Positions 27,310 to 37,375 of a stretch of 64,000 nucleotides of DNA are shown here, piece after piece (positions within the stretch are counted from its first letter, which is position 1; the number at the start of each line of letters is the position of its first letter). Origin of the DNA: CAVVEQ01 sp963806635 (GTDB lineage Bacteria; Chloroflexota; Anaerolineae; Anaerolineales; Anaerolineaceae); the NCBI GenBank assembly GCA_963806635.1, contig CAWDZA010000023.1, positions 124,001-188,000 on the forward strand. The letters run 5' to 3'. The translations under genes and the position numbers were made by a program. Below the pieces are notes generated by a model. That model did not search any database. It was not told the origin of the DNA and was given only the letters and a program-made list of their open reading frames with translations.

Positions 27310-29328
27310 TTTTGTGTCTCCTTGAGTTTTTTACACTTATCTCCCGGGCACTTTCCCCAGGGGACGAAATCATTGCCAGTCAAATCTGTTTCGTAAGTTA
27401 ATCCATAATCATACGGAAAAAGCGGGGCATTGCAACCTTGAGTTGTCTGTGACGTTGTTGATATTGATCGGCAGTTGGCTGTTGTTTCGCGGCCAGGTGT
27501 AGGGCAGCTTTCCTGTGAAAGGCTTATCTCCGAAGAGAACATCCGCAATCCCTCACCTTCCGTGCCCGGCAGCCAGGCAGCCACCCAGGCATCGGGGCCA
27601 GTTCATACTGGGGTGTGATGACCATCGGCCGGCCGGAGACGAGAATGACGATCAGTTTCTTGCTGTGGCTCCGCATGGTTCGGATCAATTGGGCATCCTT
27701 GGCTGATAATTTCAGGATTCTGGTATCGCCAAAGCCCTCTGCGTAGGGCAGCTCGCCCGACCACTGCGATCCCGATATTCGCTTTCCCGTTGAATTGGCC
27801 TGTTGGATTGTATTCCACCGTGGTGGACTCCGAAACAGCCTGCTCGATTCCTTCCAGGATGGTGGTGCCCGGTTGAATATCCCCGCGCCCGCCCTGCCAG
27901 TTGATCGTCCAGCCGCCCATTGGATGCCGATATCATCCGCGCGCTGCGCCCCGACAATATAATCTTCGGAACAGTTTTACTGATCGGGAGAGCACCATTA
28001 TCGTTTTTTAGCAACACCAGGGATTCGCTCACGGCCTTCCGCGCCAACTCACGGTGCTCGGGCGAACCCACCGTCAAGGGACAAGGGAAGGATCGCCATA
28101 TGGATGATCAAACAGGCCGGATTCGTATTTTACAAGCAGGATCCTGCGCACGGCGTCATCCAGCCGCTCCATGGAGATATCCCCTTTCATGACCGCCCGT
28201 TTCATTGCGGTGGTGAAACCCACATAATCGAAGGGAACCATGACCATATCGATCCCGGCGTTGATGCTGGTGACCAACGCCTTGTAATAATCGGGATCAA
28301 CCTGGTCAACTGCCCACATATCGGAAATAATAAAGCCGTCAAAACCCAGCTCGCCTTTTAGCACATCCGTGAGCCAGGGTTTTTGGGCGTGCATTTTGAC
28401 GCCATTCCAGCTGCTGTAGGAAGCCATCACACTGCCTACACCCTACATCCACTGCTGCCTGGTAAGGGGGCAGGAACAAATTCCTGGTATCTGCCTCGTT
28501 GTACTGGCAATCGCCCTGATCCAGCAGGTCTAGTCTTCCCGTTGTTCGTCCAGGTCGAGGTTCCGGCTGTGGTGCCGCCATCCCCCAGGAAATGCTTTGA
28601 GGTCGCCACGACGTAGATTGTTCGCCCGGATTCCCCTGTTTGTGAAACTGGTGGGGATTGCAAGCCTTTTATAAAAGCCGCTCCCAATTCGCTCACCAAG
28701 TCAGTGTTTTCGCTATAAGATTCATCCGTCCGTCCCCAGCGGATATCCTGCGGCACAGCCAGGATGGGCGATAAATCCATGGTGTAACCTGCCGCAAGGA
28801 TCTCCTCAGCGGTGGCTTGCCCAATCTGTTGGACTAGTTCAGCATCGCGAGTAGCTCCAAGACCGATTTCGTGCGGGAATACGGTGGCTCCATGCAGGTT
28901 CGCATTTCCATGGATCGCGTCAATCGCAAAGAGCATGGGGATGCCCAACCGGGTGGAAAGCGCAGCGTCTTGAAATTTCTTAACCTCTTTATACCAGGCG
29001 CCGATATTCGTCGCAGCCGCCGGCCTATCCCCCCGCCGATAATCGATCCAATGTAATATCGCCCTATATCCTCGGGGTAATCTTAATGTTGGAAATCTGG
29101 GCCATTTGTCCGATCTTTTCATCAATGCTCATTTGCGATAAAAGTTCTTCAACCTTCTGCTAGGTGATCCGGGGTGGGAATTGTGTTGGCGGGACAGGTG
29201 TTTGGGTGGGCACCGCTCCGGCGTAAGACGGGCTCGTTTGTAGGTCCCAATGTTCCCTGCCGTTGCGTGGTGCAGGCGGCAATGAAAAGCAAAATAACTG
29301 ACCATCAACAATACGATCTGCTATTCAT
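27306..29328 (-). pseudogene. Degenerate GH3 beta-glucosidase lipoprotein, tandem paralog of the next gene
   Basis: The region still encodes, in scattered frames, a GH3 enzyme close to the neighbour at 29.4-31.4 kb: LLSQMSIDEKIGQMAQ, IPMLFAIDAIHGNANLHGATVFPHEIGLGATRDAE, TSKHFLGDGGT, LTDVLKGELGFDGFIISD and SESLVLLKNDNGALPISK. An ATG at 29328 has GGAGGT six nt upstream and leads to a lipobox-like VILLFIAAC, but a TGA interrupts it after eight codons, a TAG stands ahead of the catalytic domain, and at least five frameshifts follow. Stops and shifts together suggest real decay, although other genes here show isolated indels. The nucleophile region lacks the usual SDW (SDM here). Its 3' end overlaps xylA. 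Confidence 0.75.
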
Positions 29329-29404
29329 ATCAGCACCTCCATTACAACCACCTTGTTTGTTGCGGCTTTGTTGAAGGTCTCCTTGGTCAATGATATTTCA
29401 CTGT

Positions 29405-31382
29405 TTATCTCCCGGGCACTTACCCCAGGGGAGAATTTTGCTCTCTACGGTTCCCAACCCATAACCTAATCCGTACCCAAACTGGGAATAAAGGGGCGTC
29501 GCATCCTTCGGGCGCTTTCACGTTATTGATATTGATCGGAAGCTGGGTGTCGTTGCGCGGCCAGGTGTAAGGGCAGCTTGCCAGTGAAGACCTGTTTGCC
29601 GAATAGCACATCCGCCACCCCCTCCCCCTCCGAGCCCGGCAGCCAGGCAGCCACCCATGCATCCGCCAGATCATACTGGGGGGTAATGACCATCGGTCTG
29701 CCTGAAACCAGGACCACGATCAACTTCTGGCTGTGCTGACGCATTGTCTGGATGAGGGTTACATCCTCGGGCTTCAATAAAAGCGAGGAGACATCCCCCG
29801 GCCCCTCAGCGTAGGGCAGCTCGCCGACTACCGCAATACCGATCTCTGCTTTGCCGTCGAACTTACCATCCTGACTGTACTCCACACGGGTATCCGCGGA
29901 GACCACCTCCCGCATGCCTTCCAGGATGGTTGTGCCCTGGAGGATATCGCCAGCCTTCCCCTGCCACTCGATCGTCCAGCCGCCGGACTGGATGCCGATA
30001 TCATCCGCCGACTTTCCGCCGACGAAAATGGTTTTAGTGGTCTTCGGGATCGGCAGCGCCAGGTTCTCATTCTTGAGCAGCACCAGCGATTCGCTCACCG
30101 CCTGGCGTGCCACAGCGCGGTGCTCCGCAGAGCCTACGCTCCCCAGCATGGCTTCATCGCCGTAAGGATGATTAAAAAGCCCCAGCTCGAATTTTTTCAA
30201 CAGGATGCGCCGGACGGCATCGTCGATCCGTTCGTTGGAGATATCGCCTTTCATCGCCGCACGCTTCATGGTGGTGATGAAACGGACATAATCCAGCGCA
30301 ACCATGTTCATATCGATCCCGGCGTTGATGCTCTTCACCACCGCCTGGTAGTAATCCGGGTCCACCTGGTCGATCCCTGCCCAATCGGATACAACCAGCC
30401 CATCAAACCCAAGTTCACCTTTAAGTACGTCCGTAAGCCAAATCTTCTGTTCGTGCATCTTCTTGCCGCTCAGGCTGCTGAAGGAAGCCATCACGCTTCC
30501 AACGCCTGCATTCACGGCTGCCTGGTAGGGCGGCAGGAACAGCTCTCGTATCCCGGCTTCATCGTAGCGGGTATCGCCCTGGTCGAGCAGGTAATGAAAA
30601 TCATCCATTGTCTGGGTGGATGTACCGAAGATCGTCCCCCCATCCCCCAGAAAGTGCTTGGCGGTGGACATCACATCGATGGTTTGTCCCGGGGCTGCCT
30701 GGTAACCCTCCGGCAGCTCCTGCTGCCCCTGGATATATGCGGTAGCCAGCTCACTCACCAGGGCGGTATCCTCCCCGAAGGATTCATAGGTGCGCCCCCA
30801 GCGGATATCCTGAGGCACAGCCACCACCGGGGCGAAGTTCCACTGAATGCCGGTAACCTGCATTTCCTCTCCAGTGATGGCGCCGGCCTGGCGCACCAGG
30901 GCTGCATCGCGGGTGGCGCCCATGCCAATGGCCTGGGGGAAGATCGTGGCGCCATCCACATGCGCGTGCCCGTGAACAGCATCCACCCCAAAGAGGATCG
31001 GAATACGCAGGCGGGTGGAAAGGGCTTCATGCTGGTATTTCTGTGTCTGCGCCAGCCAGGCTTCCGTCTTGTTAGAGCCAGGCAGACCCCCGCCGCCATT
31101 CAGCACCGAACCCAGGAAGTACTTGCTAACATCCCCCGGTTTGATCGCCCCCCGCTCCGCCTGGGTCATCTGCCCGATCTTTTCATCCAGGGTCATCTGA
31201 GCCAGCATGGCTTCCACCCGTTGCTCGTTTGATCCGCTGCTCGGATTGCTGACCGCCGGGGAAGGTGTTTCCAGAACGGGGGCAGCGGTTGTGACCTGGG
31301 GAATGGCGGTCTGCGCCGTGCAGCCTGCCAGGATCGAAAGGATTAATATCGATGCAATAATTGCCCGCTCCGCCGATGGCAT
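29405..31382 (-). CDS. Exported GH3 beta-glucosidase lipoprotein (exo-beta-glucanase type), frameshift near C-terminus
   Basis: It should trim glucose from cello-oligosaccharides outside the cell. From ATG 31382 a hydrophobic segment leads to the lipobox LAGC (SILAGCTAQ), a Thr/Pro-rich spacer, and the GH3 barrel with IGQMTQAERGAI, GVDAVHGHAHVDGATIFPQ, TAKHFLGDGGT and the nucleophile Asp in LVVSDWAGIDQ. The second domain carries the acid/base region near GELPYAEGPGD, as in ExoP-type enzymes. The frame shifts near 29565; the next frame gives YTWPRNDTQLPININN and, after another shift, FGYGLGYGLGT and a stop at 29405. It starts 16 bp after the GH94 stop. About 655 residues when joined. Confidence 0.87.
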
Positions 31383-31398
31383 CCCTTGCCTGCCGAAA

Positions 31399-33850
31399 TT
31401 AACCAAGAATGACCTGCACTTCCACATCCGTTTTTCCACTTGCTGGCAGCGGAAGTTGATCACCATCGATCTCTTTTCCGTCCATCATCACTCTTCGATG
31501 ATTGCCGGGACTCTCCCGCCTCACTTCGATATTGTAGTATGACCCGCGGAAATACCGCCTGGCTTTGAATCCCTGCCACGAATCAGGGATGACCGGAGCG
31601 AGGATAAGTCCTTCATACCCCGGGCGGATACCCAGGATCCATTGCGTTATGGCTACATAATTCCAGGCGGCGGTGCCCGTCAGCCAGGAATTCTTGGCCT
31701 CCCCTTTTGTTACCGCCTCCTTGCCTGAGATCATCTGGGCATAGACGTATGGCTCGCAGCGATGTATTTCGCTAATCTCCTCCCGAACGGAGGGATTGAT
31801 ACGATGGTAGTAATCCAGGGCTTTTTCTCCGCGCCCCACCCGGGTCTCGGCGATCATCACCCAGGGGTTGGTGTGGCAGAAGACGCTGCCATTCTCCTTA
31901 TATCCCGGGGGATAGGAGGAGATTTCCCCAAGACGAAGTTGGTAACTTGTATAAGCGGGATTCAGCAGGACGATGCCGTGCTCGCAAGCCAGACGCTCCC
32001 CCACCGAATCGAGCGCTTGCTTCGCCTTGCCATCTGCCAGCCCGATGCCGGCGGTGACGCACATGCCCTGCGGCTCAATAAATATCTGCCCCTCGGCACA
32101 ATCTTTTGATCCCAGCGGCTCCCCAAAGTGGTCGTAGGCGCGGCGGAACCACTCCCCGTCCCAACCGCTCGTTTCCACTCGTTCTGTCATCTTCTTCGTT
32201 TCAGCCCGGCAGTGCTGCGAATCTTCTGGTCTTATATGCCGCTCGGCGATCTCCGCCATCTCCCCGGCTGCCAGCACAAACAGACCCCCGATGAAGACGC
32301 TCTCCGCCACCTTTCCATCCCTGGCGGTGGTGGTCTGAAAGGATTGCCCGGGGGTGTCCGAAAAACAGTTCAGGTTGAGGCAGTCGTTCCAGTCCGCCCG
32401 TCCGATGAGCGGCAGCCCGTGCGGGCCCAGTCTATCGAGCGTGTATTGGATGGAGCGTCTGAGATGCTCATAGAGAGGCGCCTGACTGCCTGGTTTGTTA
32501 TCGAAGACCACCGCCTCATCCAGGATGCTCCAATCCCCGGTCTCCTTCAGGTAAGCAGAAACCGCAAGCACAAGCCAGAGGGGATCGTCGTTGAAGCCGC
32601 TGCCAACATCGTTGTTTCCCAGTTTGGTCATTGGCTGATATTGGTGGTATGCGCCTCCACCCGGGAGCTGGGTGGCTGCCAGGTCAAGAATGCGCTCCCT
32701 CGCCCTCTCGGGGATCAGGTGCATGAAGCCCAGCAGGTCCTGAGCGGAGTCGCGGAAGCCCATCCCGCGCCCGATCCCGGATTCAAAATAGGAAGCCGAC
32801 CGCGAGAAGTTGAAAGTGACCATCACCTGGTAGGCGTTCCAGATGTTGACCATGCGATTGGTGTGTATATCAGGCGTCTCCACCTGCAGCTTTTCCAACA
32901 ACTGCCGCCACGTTTCACTCAGAGCGGTAAAAGAGCGATCCACCTCCCCGGCATCCAAATATTTTTGAATGACCGGCAGAACGGTGCGTTTATTGATGAT
33001 GTTCGAGCCAGGTGGGTCGAATTTCTCCTCCACTGGATTTTCCTGATATCCGAGCAGGAAGAGGATTCGCCGGGTTTCGCCGGGGGCGAGATGCACCTTG
33101 ACCTGCTGCGCGCCAATCGGCTGCCAGCCCAACGCGATGGAATCCGTGCATTTTCCCTGTTCCACTGCCTGCGGGGAATTCCATCCGCGGTACGCGCCCA
33201 GGAAGGCATCCCGGTTCGTATCGAAACCGACCAGCCTCTCGGAGCAGGCGAAGAAGGCAAAGTGGTCGCGTCGTTCCCGGTATTCCGATTTGTGATAAAT
33301 AACCCCGCCCGCAACCTCCACCTCACCGATCGAATAGTTTCGTTGGAAATTGTTGGAATCATCCACCGCATCCCAAAGGCAGAATTCCACAGCCGAGAAA
33401 ACCGAAAGCTCGGCCGCACTCTGCCGCTGGTTGGTGAGCTCCAGGCTCCAGATCTCCAGGTTTTCGCCGGGCGGGACGAAGAAGAGCACAGAGGCTGAGA
33501 TGCCTTCGGAAAGCGAGCTGATGCGGGTGTAGCCCATGCCATGCCGGCATTCGTAATTTTTCAGCGGGCTGCGCACCGGCTGCCAGGTGGGGGACCAGAA
33601 GCGCGGCTCCTCCGCGCCGCTCATCGCGGATGTAGATATGCCGACCGTTTTCATCCAGGGGCGTGCTGTTGTAGCGGTAGCGGGTGAGCCTGCGCAGGCG
33701 GGCATCTTTATAAAAGGAATACCCCCCCGCGGTATTGGAGATCAAGCCAAAGTAGGCTTCGCTTCCCAGGTAATTGATCCAGGGCAGCGGAGTGTCCGGA
33801 CGGGTGATCACGTATTCGCAAGCTTCATCGTCGAAGAATCCAAAACGCAT
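31399..33850 (-). CDS. GH94 phosphorylase, second type (cellobiose/chitobiose-phosphorylase-like), frameshifted
   Basis: A cytosolic phosphorylase expected to release a sugar 1-phosphate from an imported beta-linked disaccharide. It begins MRFGFFDDEACEYVITRPD and has the general acid Asp in GRADWNDCLNLNCF, followed by an extended loop (SFQTTTARDGKVAESVF) that the first GH94 of this window lacks. From memory that loop resembles N,N'-diacetylchitobiose and related phosphorylases; a cellobiose role is equally compatible with the operon. The frame shifts near 33605 in a CG-rich stretch and continues intact (PTWQPVRSPLKNYECRHGMG). Joined length about 815 residues. It is the first catabolic gene after the ABC permeases, separated from them by 137 bp with a hairpin. 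Confidence 0.86.
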
Positions 33851-33904
33851 AAGTGTTCCTATGTTGACCTGCCGAAAACGGCCGCGGTGTCGGTGTAGAT
33901 TGAA

Positions 33905-33946
33905 ATTGATCCCGTATCCGGTTTGGTTTCCTTATACGGGATCAAT
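33905..33946. terminator. Perfect 13-bp hairpin between permease and GH94 genes
   Basis: ATTGATCCCGTAT and ATACGGGATCAAT are exact complements with a 16-nt loop, placed inside the long operon. No U-tract follows on the minus strand. It may cause partial termination or act as an RNase barrier that separates transporter from enzyme expression. Confidence 0.5.
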
Positions 33947-33987
33947 CGGCTTCCTTTCCCTTTGAATGGGAAGCGCGTCGACGATTC

Positions 33988-34827
33988 CTATTCTTTCACT
34001 GCCCCCATCGAGATGCCATTTACGATGAAGCGTGAGAAGAGGAAGTAGATGATGATGATGGGAACGATTGAAGCCGCGAGGCCAAAATAGATCGCTCCAA
34101 ATTCTGGACGGTACACATCTCCGCGCAGCGTTTGGATCAGCATCGGTAACGTATATTTGTCCCTAGAGGAGATAAGAATATAGGGATTGAAGAAATTATT
34201 CCAGGACGCAACAAAGGTAAATAGCGCGAGGGTGAATGCTCCTGGCATGGCGATGGGCATCATGATGCGGTGGAATATCCCCAATTCGCTGCATCCGTCC
34301 ACCCTGCCCGCATCGATTAGATCCGGGATCACGATCGATTCAAGGTATTGCTTTGCAAAGAATACCGCGGCTGGCGCGGCGATCGAAGGCAGGATCAGAG
34401 AAAGGTAGTTATCCGCCAGCCCGATTTTTGCCATGAAGCGGAAATATCCGATGATCGAAAGCTGCAGGGGAATCAGGATGAGAACCAGGATGGCGCCAAA
34501 AAAGATGTTCTTTCCTTTGAACTGATAGGCGACAATTCCGTAGCCGGTTAGAAATGCGAAATACACCGTGACCAGCGTTGTGGAAAGCGCGATGATCAAA
34601 CTGTTAAGGAAACCCCTCGGAAGATCTAAACCTTTTCCTACGAGGATGTTGTAATTTTCAAACATGTGGGAGCTGGGGAAAATGCCGATGCCGTTCTGGA
34701 TCTCGGTGGTGGAGCGGGTGGCGTTCACCAGAAGCAGCCAGATAGGAACGATGGTGATGATCAGGATGATCGCCAGGATGATATATATCCCGATCCGGGT
34801 AAAGGTTAAGGAGTTTTTTGAGCTCAT
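33988..34827 (-). CDS. ABC sugar transporter permease (MalG/CUT1 type)
   Basis: This inner-membrane subunit forms the sugar channel with the adjacent permease. The 279-residue protein has six helices and the coupling EAA-type loop DAGRVDGCSELGIFHRIMMPIAMPG split over the site that contacts the ATPase, and ends in FVNGISMGAVKE-like sequence (FIVNGISMGAVKE), which is typical of CUT1 MalG proteins. ATG at 34827 is chosen since it gives the standard N-terminus; an upstream start would add a charged tail overlapping the neighbour. It follows the other permease by 7 bp. No ATP-binding gene is in the cluster. Confidence 0.92.
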   Translation of the reverse strand: MSSKNSLTFTRIGIYIILAIILIITIVPIWLLLVNATRSTTEIQNGIGIFPSSHMFENYNILVGKGLDLPRGFLNSLIIALSTTLVTVYFAFLTGYGIVAYQFKGKNIFFGAILVLILIPLQLSIIGYFRFMAKIGLADNYLSLILPSIAAPAAVFFAKQYLESIVIPDLIDAGRVDGCSELGIFHRIMMPIAMPGAFTLALFTFVASWNNFFNPYILISSRDKYTLPMLIQTLRGDVYRPEFGAIYFGLAASIVPIIIIYFLFSRFIVNGISMGAVKE

Positions 34828-34834
34828 GATGGTT

Positions 34835-35764
34835 CTATCCTTTATTTTCTGCCTGCTTTTTTGCCGCGCTGTCTTTATCCCGCAGTAGGTAGAAGATGAG
34901 CAGGGCAACAACGGAGGTCATGATAAAGACCATCACGCCAACCGACGAAGCAGCCCCGATATGCCCCTGGCTGCTGCGGAACTTCATATACATAAGGATG
35001 TTGTTGGTCAGGATGGAGTTCGTGGGGCTACCGCTCCCATCGGTGAGCAGGTAGGGAATATCGAACATCTGCATCCCCCCGACCAGCGAGGTGACCAGGA
35101 CGAAGACGAGCACAGGTTTGATCAGGGGCAGAGAGATATAGCGGAACATTTGCCAGCCGTTGGCCCCATCCGCCAGCGCGGCTTCGTAAATGGAAACCGA
35201 GATCGAGGTCATAGCCGCCATGATGATGATCGTCGTCCAGCCAAACCACATCCAGGTCTGGATGAAGATGACCAGGCTGCGCATGGCCGCCGGGCTGCGA
35301 ATGAAATCCACCGCTTCTGAAAGGACGCCGGATCGCACCAGGATCTGGTTCACGGGTCCGTAATAGGAAAACAGGCTGAAGAATAAAGCCGCGATCGTGG
35401 CAGGCATCAGCAAATTGGGAAAGTAAAACAGCATCCGCCAGGTGCCCGCGGCACGAATCTTTAGCCGGACATTGGTGAACCAGGCAGCCAGCAGCAAAGC
35501 AAGCCCCAATTGGGGGATGAAGTTGCAAAGCCACAGGAACCAGGTGTTTCCGACAGCAGTGACGAACATTTTGTCGGAAAACAGATTCTTGAAGTTATTG
35601 ATCCAGATGAACTTTGCGTGGGCTGTCATCAGGGTGGTGTTTGTGAAGCTTAGATAGAAAGTGTTCAATACCGGGTAGAGTCCGAACACCAGGAAACCAA
35701 TGATGAACGGAGTTATAAAGAAATAGCCAGGATTGATTTTTTTAATTCTACGGGAGATGGTCAT
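34835..35764 (-). CDS. ABC sugar transporter permease (MalF/CUT1 type)
   Basis: Partner channel subunit of the sugar importer. The 309-residue protein has an N-terminal helix (YFFITPFIIGFLVFGLYPV) typical of MalF-like proteins, five more helices and the EAA loop EAALADGANGWQMFRYISLP. The family usually has 290-320 residues. It lies between the binding-protein gene (66 bp upstream, with a hairpin in the gap) and the second permease. The absence of an ATPase gene is usual for CUT1 operons that share an MsmK-like ATPase. Confidence 0.93.
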   Translation of the reverse strand: MTISRRIKKINPGYFFITPFIIGFLVFGLYPVLNTFYLSFTNTTLMTAHAKFIWINNFKNLFSDKMFVTAVGNTWFLWLCNFIPQLGLALLLAAWFTNVRLKIRAAGTWRMLFYFPNLLMPATIAALFFSLFSYYGPVNQILVRSGVLSEAVDFIRSPAAMRSLVIFIQTWMWFGWTTIIIMAAMTSISVSIYEAALADGANGWQMFRYISLPLIKPVLVFVLVTSLVGGMQMFDIPYLLTDGSGSPTNSILTNNILMYMKFRSSQGHIGAASSVGVMVFIMTSVVALLIFYLLRDKDSAAKKQAENKG

Positions 35765-35777
35765 CGCACCTCTGATG

Positions 35778-35814
35778 GAAAGGGTCAGTGCAATTACTAT
35801 ACACTGACCCTTTC
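35778..35814. terminator. Perfect 13-bp hairpin between binding-protein and permease genes
   Basis: GAAAGGGTCAGTG and CACTGACCCTTTC pair exactly around an 11-nt loop. Stem-loops at this place in ABC importer operons, as known for malE-malF, stabilise the binding-protein mRNA and lower permease expression. The same role is inferred here. Confidence 0.6.
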
Positions 35815-35830
35815 ACAATTTCAAGATAGT

Positions 35831-37287
35831 TTAGGGAATATTGAGATCAGGGAATTCGTTCTTGACAGCGGCTTTCCAGGTCGCCCACATTTCATCAAGG
35901 GTGATCTCGCCGTTGACAGATAGGCATTTTCCGGGTCGTTCAGCGCGCGCTGAATCGCATCGTCGGAACCCTGCATCAATTTTGCATTCACCAGCGGGGC
36001 AGCGGCAGCGAAGCCAGCATAGGAGTTCTGTCCGCCCAGGAACTTGGCAAGATCGGAACCATCGAACAGCGGGATGACCTTTTCCACCACGTTCTTGGAG
36101 CCAACGAAGTCACCGGGAGCCTGCGCCTGGGAGTCACCGATCGCGGGATCGATTTCTTTCAGGTAGGCATTGGTGTACACGCCGGTTGCCCAATTGAACA
36201 GGTTGGATTCGTCCAGGGTCGCGAATTTGATGAAATCCTGGGCTAATTCGGGAGTCGGGCATCCTTTCATCTCGCCCATCCAAGTGCCGCCCCATTGATA
36301 GGGCAGCGGTCCATTAATTACACCCCAGTCACCGGAAGTGTCCTTGGTGCCATCTTCGGATTTCGCGTGGGGAGCCAATACATAGGGCAGACCCCAGGTG
36401 GGGAGGAAGTAGGAGAAGATCTGCTTGGGGTTTCCTTCGGCATCCACGAGGGTATCATTCATGCCGGCGAACCAGCCTTCCTGCCACTGGGTTGCGCGGG
36501 CTTCGTAGCCTTTATCGCGGAACAGTTTGGCGGTGGCGAGCATCTTATCCACCATCGGATCGACGGTGAGGGTGTTATCAACCACCCACGGCTTAGCGCG
36601 GTTGGCGAAGAACAGGTTCTGGAAATCGCCGTTGGAAGCGACCATGTAGGTGTTGCCATTGGATTTCTGCTTCACAACTTCAGCGGCGGCGGTGTATTTA
36701 TCCATGTCGCCCAGGATCTCCTGGATCTTGGCGGGGTCATCGGTGCCAAAGTATTCCTTGGCCAGGCTGCGGCGATAGAACAACGCGCCGGGGGTCGCCT
36801 GATAGGAGTAGGCTTTGGTCACACCAGCCGGGTCGGTACCCACTTCATAAACGAAGGGATACACATTGGCGGCTTTGGCATCGGGCATCAGTGCGCCCAA
36901 GTCAGCCAGGAAATCGCTTTCTACATAGCTTTTCACGAAGGCGGCTTCGAGGGCGACCACGCAGGGCACCTGGTCGGTACCCAGGGTGGCCATCAATTTG
37001 GTCTGGTATTCACCGTTGGTCATGGGGATCATGGTGTAATTGATCTTCACGTCCGGGTGAAGTTTCTCATATGCAAGCGCCATGGTCTGCATTTCATTGG
37101 TGAAGGACCAGAGGTTTAGTTCCTGTTTCGCAGCAGCGGCTGGAGCTTCGGTCGCTGCGGGGGCAGCGGGGGCTTCGGTGGCGGCTGGGGCGGCTGGAGC
37201 TTCGGTCGGGGCGGCTGCGGGGGCGCAGGCGGCCAGAACCATGCTCGCGATCAAGATCGCTGAAAAGACGACTAAAACACGTTTCAT
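35831..37287 (-). CDS. Extracellular sugar-binding lipoprotein of ABC importer, frameshift near C-terminus
   Basis: It should capture an oligosaccharide outside the membrane for the adjacent permeases. The start MKRVLVVFSAILIASMVLAAC is a lipoprotein signal with lipobox LAAC. A low-complexity linker of repeated ATEAPAAPA units follows, then a solute-binding domain beginning ELNLWSFTNEMQTMALAYEKLHPDVKI (CUT1 family 1). The frame shifts near 35922; the correct C-terminus reads VNGEITLDEMWATWKAAV and ends at 35831, giving about 485 residues. AGGAGG lies upstream of the ATG. Such Ala/Pro/Thr/Glu linkers are frequent in Anaerolineae binding proteins. Confidence 0.92.
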
Positions 37288-37375
37288 TTGTTCCTCCTTA
37301 GAATTTGTCCTGCATTTCGTACGGTTGCAATTGGGTACTGGCTGGAAATTAGTTTGGTTGTTTGCTTCACCTCCT

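Noticed and set aside
30120..31232. 370-codon open frame antisense to the GH3 lipoprotein
   Set aside because: The GH3 motifs on the minus strand explain the region; the plus frame has no start signal or family features.
32128..33498. 456-codon open frame antisense to the second GH94 gene
   Set aside because: No recognisable protein pattern; the opposite strand encodes the conserved phosphorylase throughout.
36295..37119. 274-codon Gly/His-rich frame antisense to the sugar-binding lipoprotein
   Set aside because: The composition mirrors the opposite codons and no signal peptide or domain is seen.
37130..37225. Short DNA repeats that could be taken for a repeat array
   Set aside because: They encode the repeated ATEAPAAPA linker of the binding lipoprotein and are part of the gene, not CRISPR or an intergenic element.
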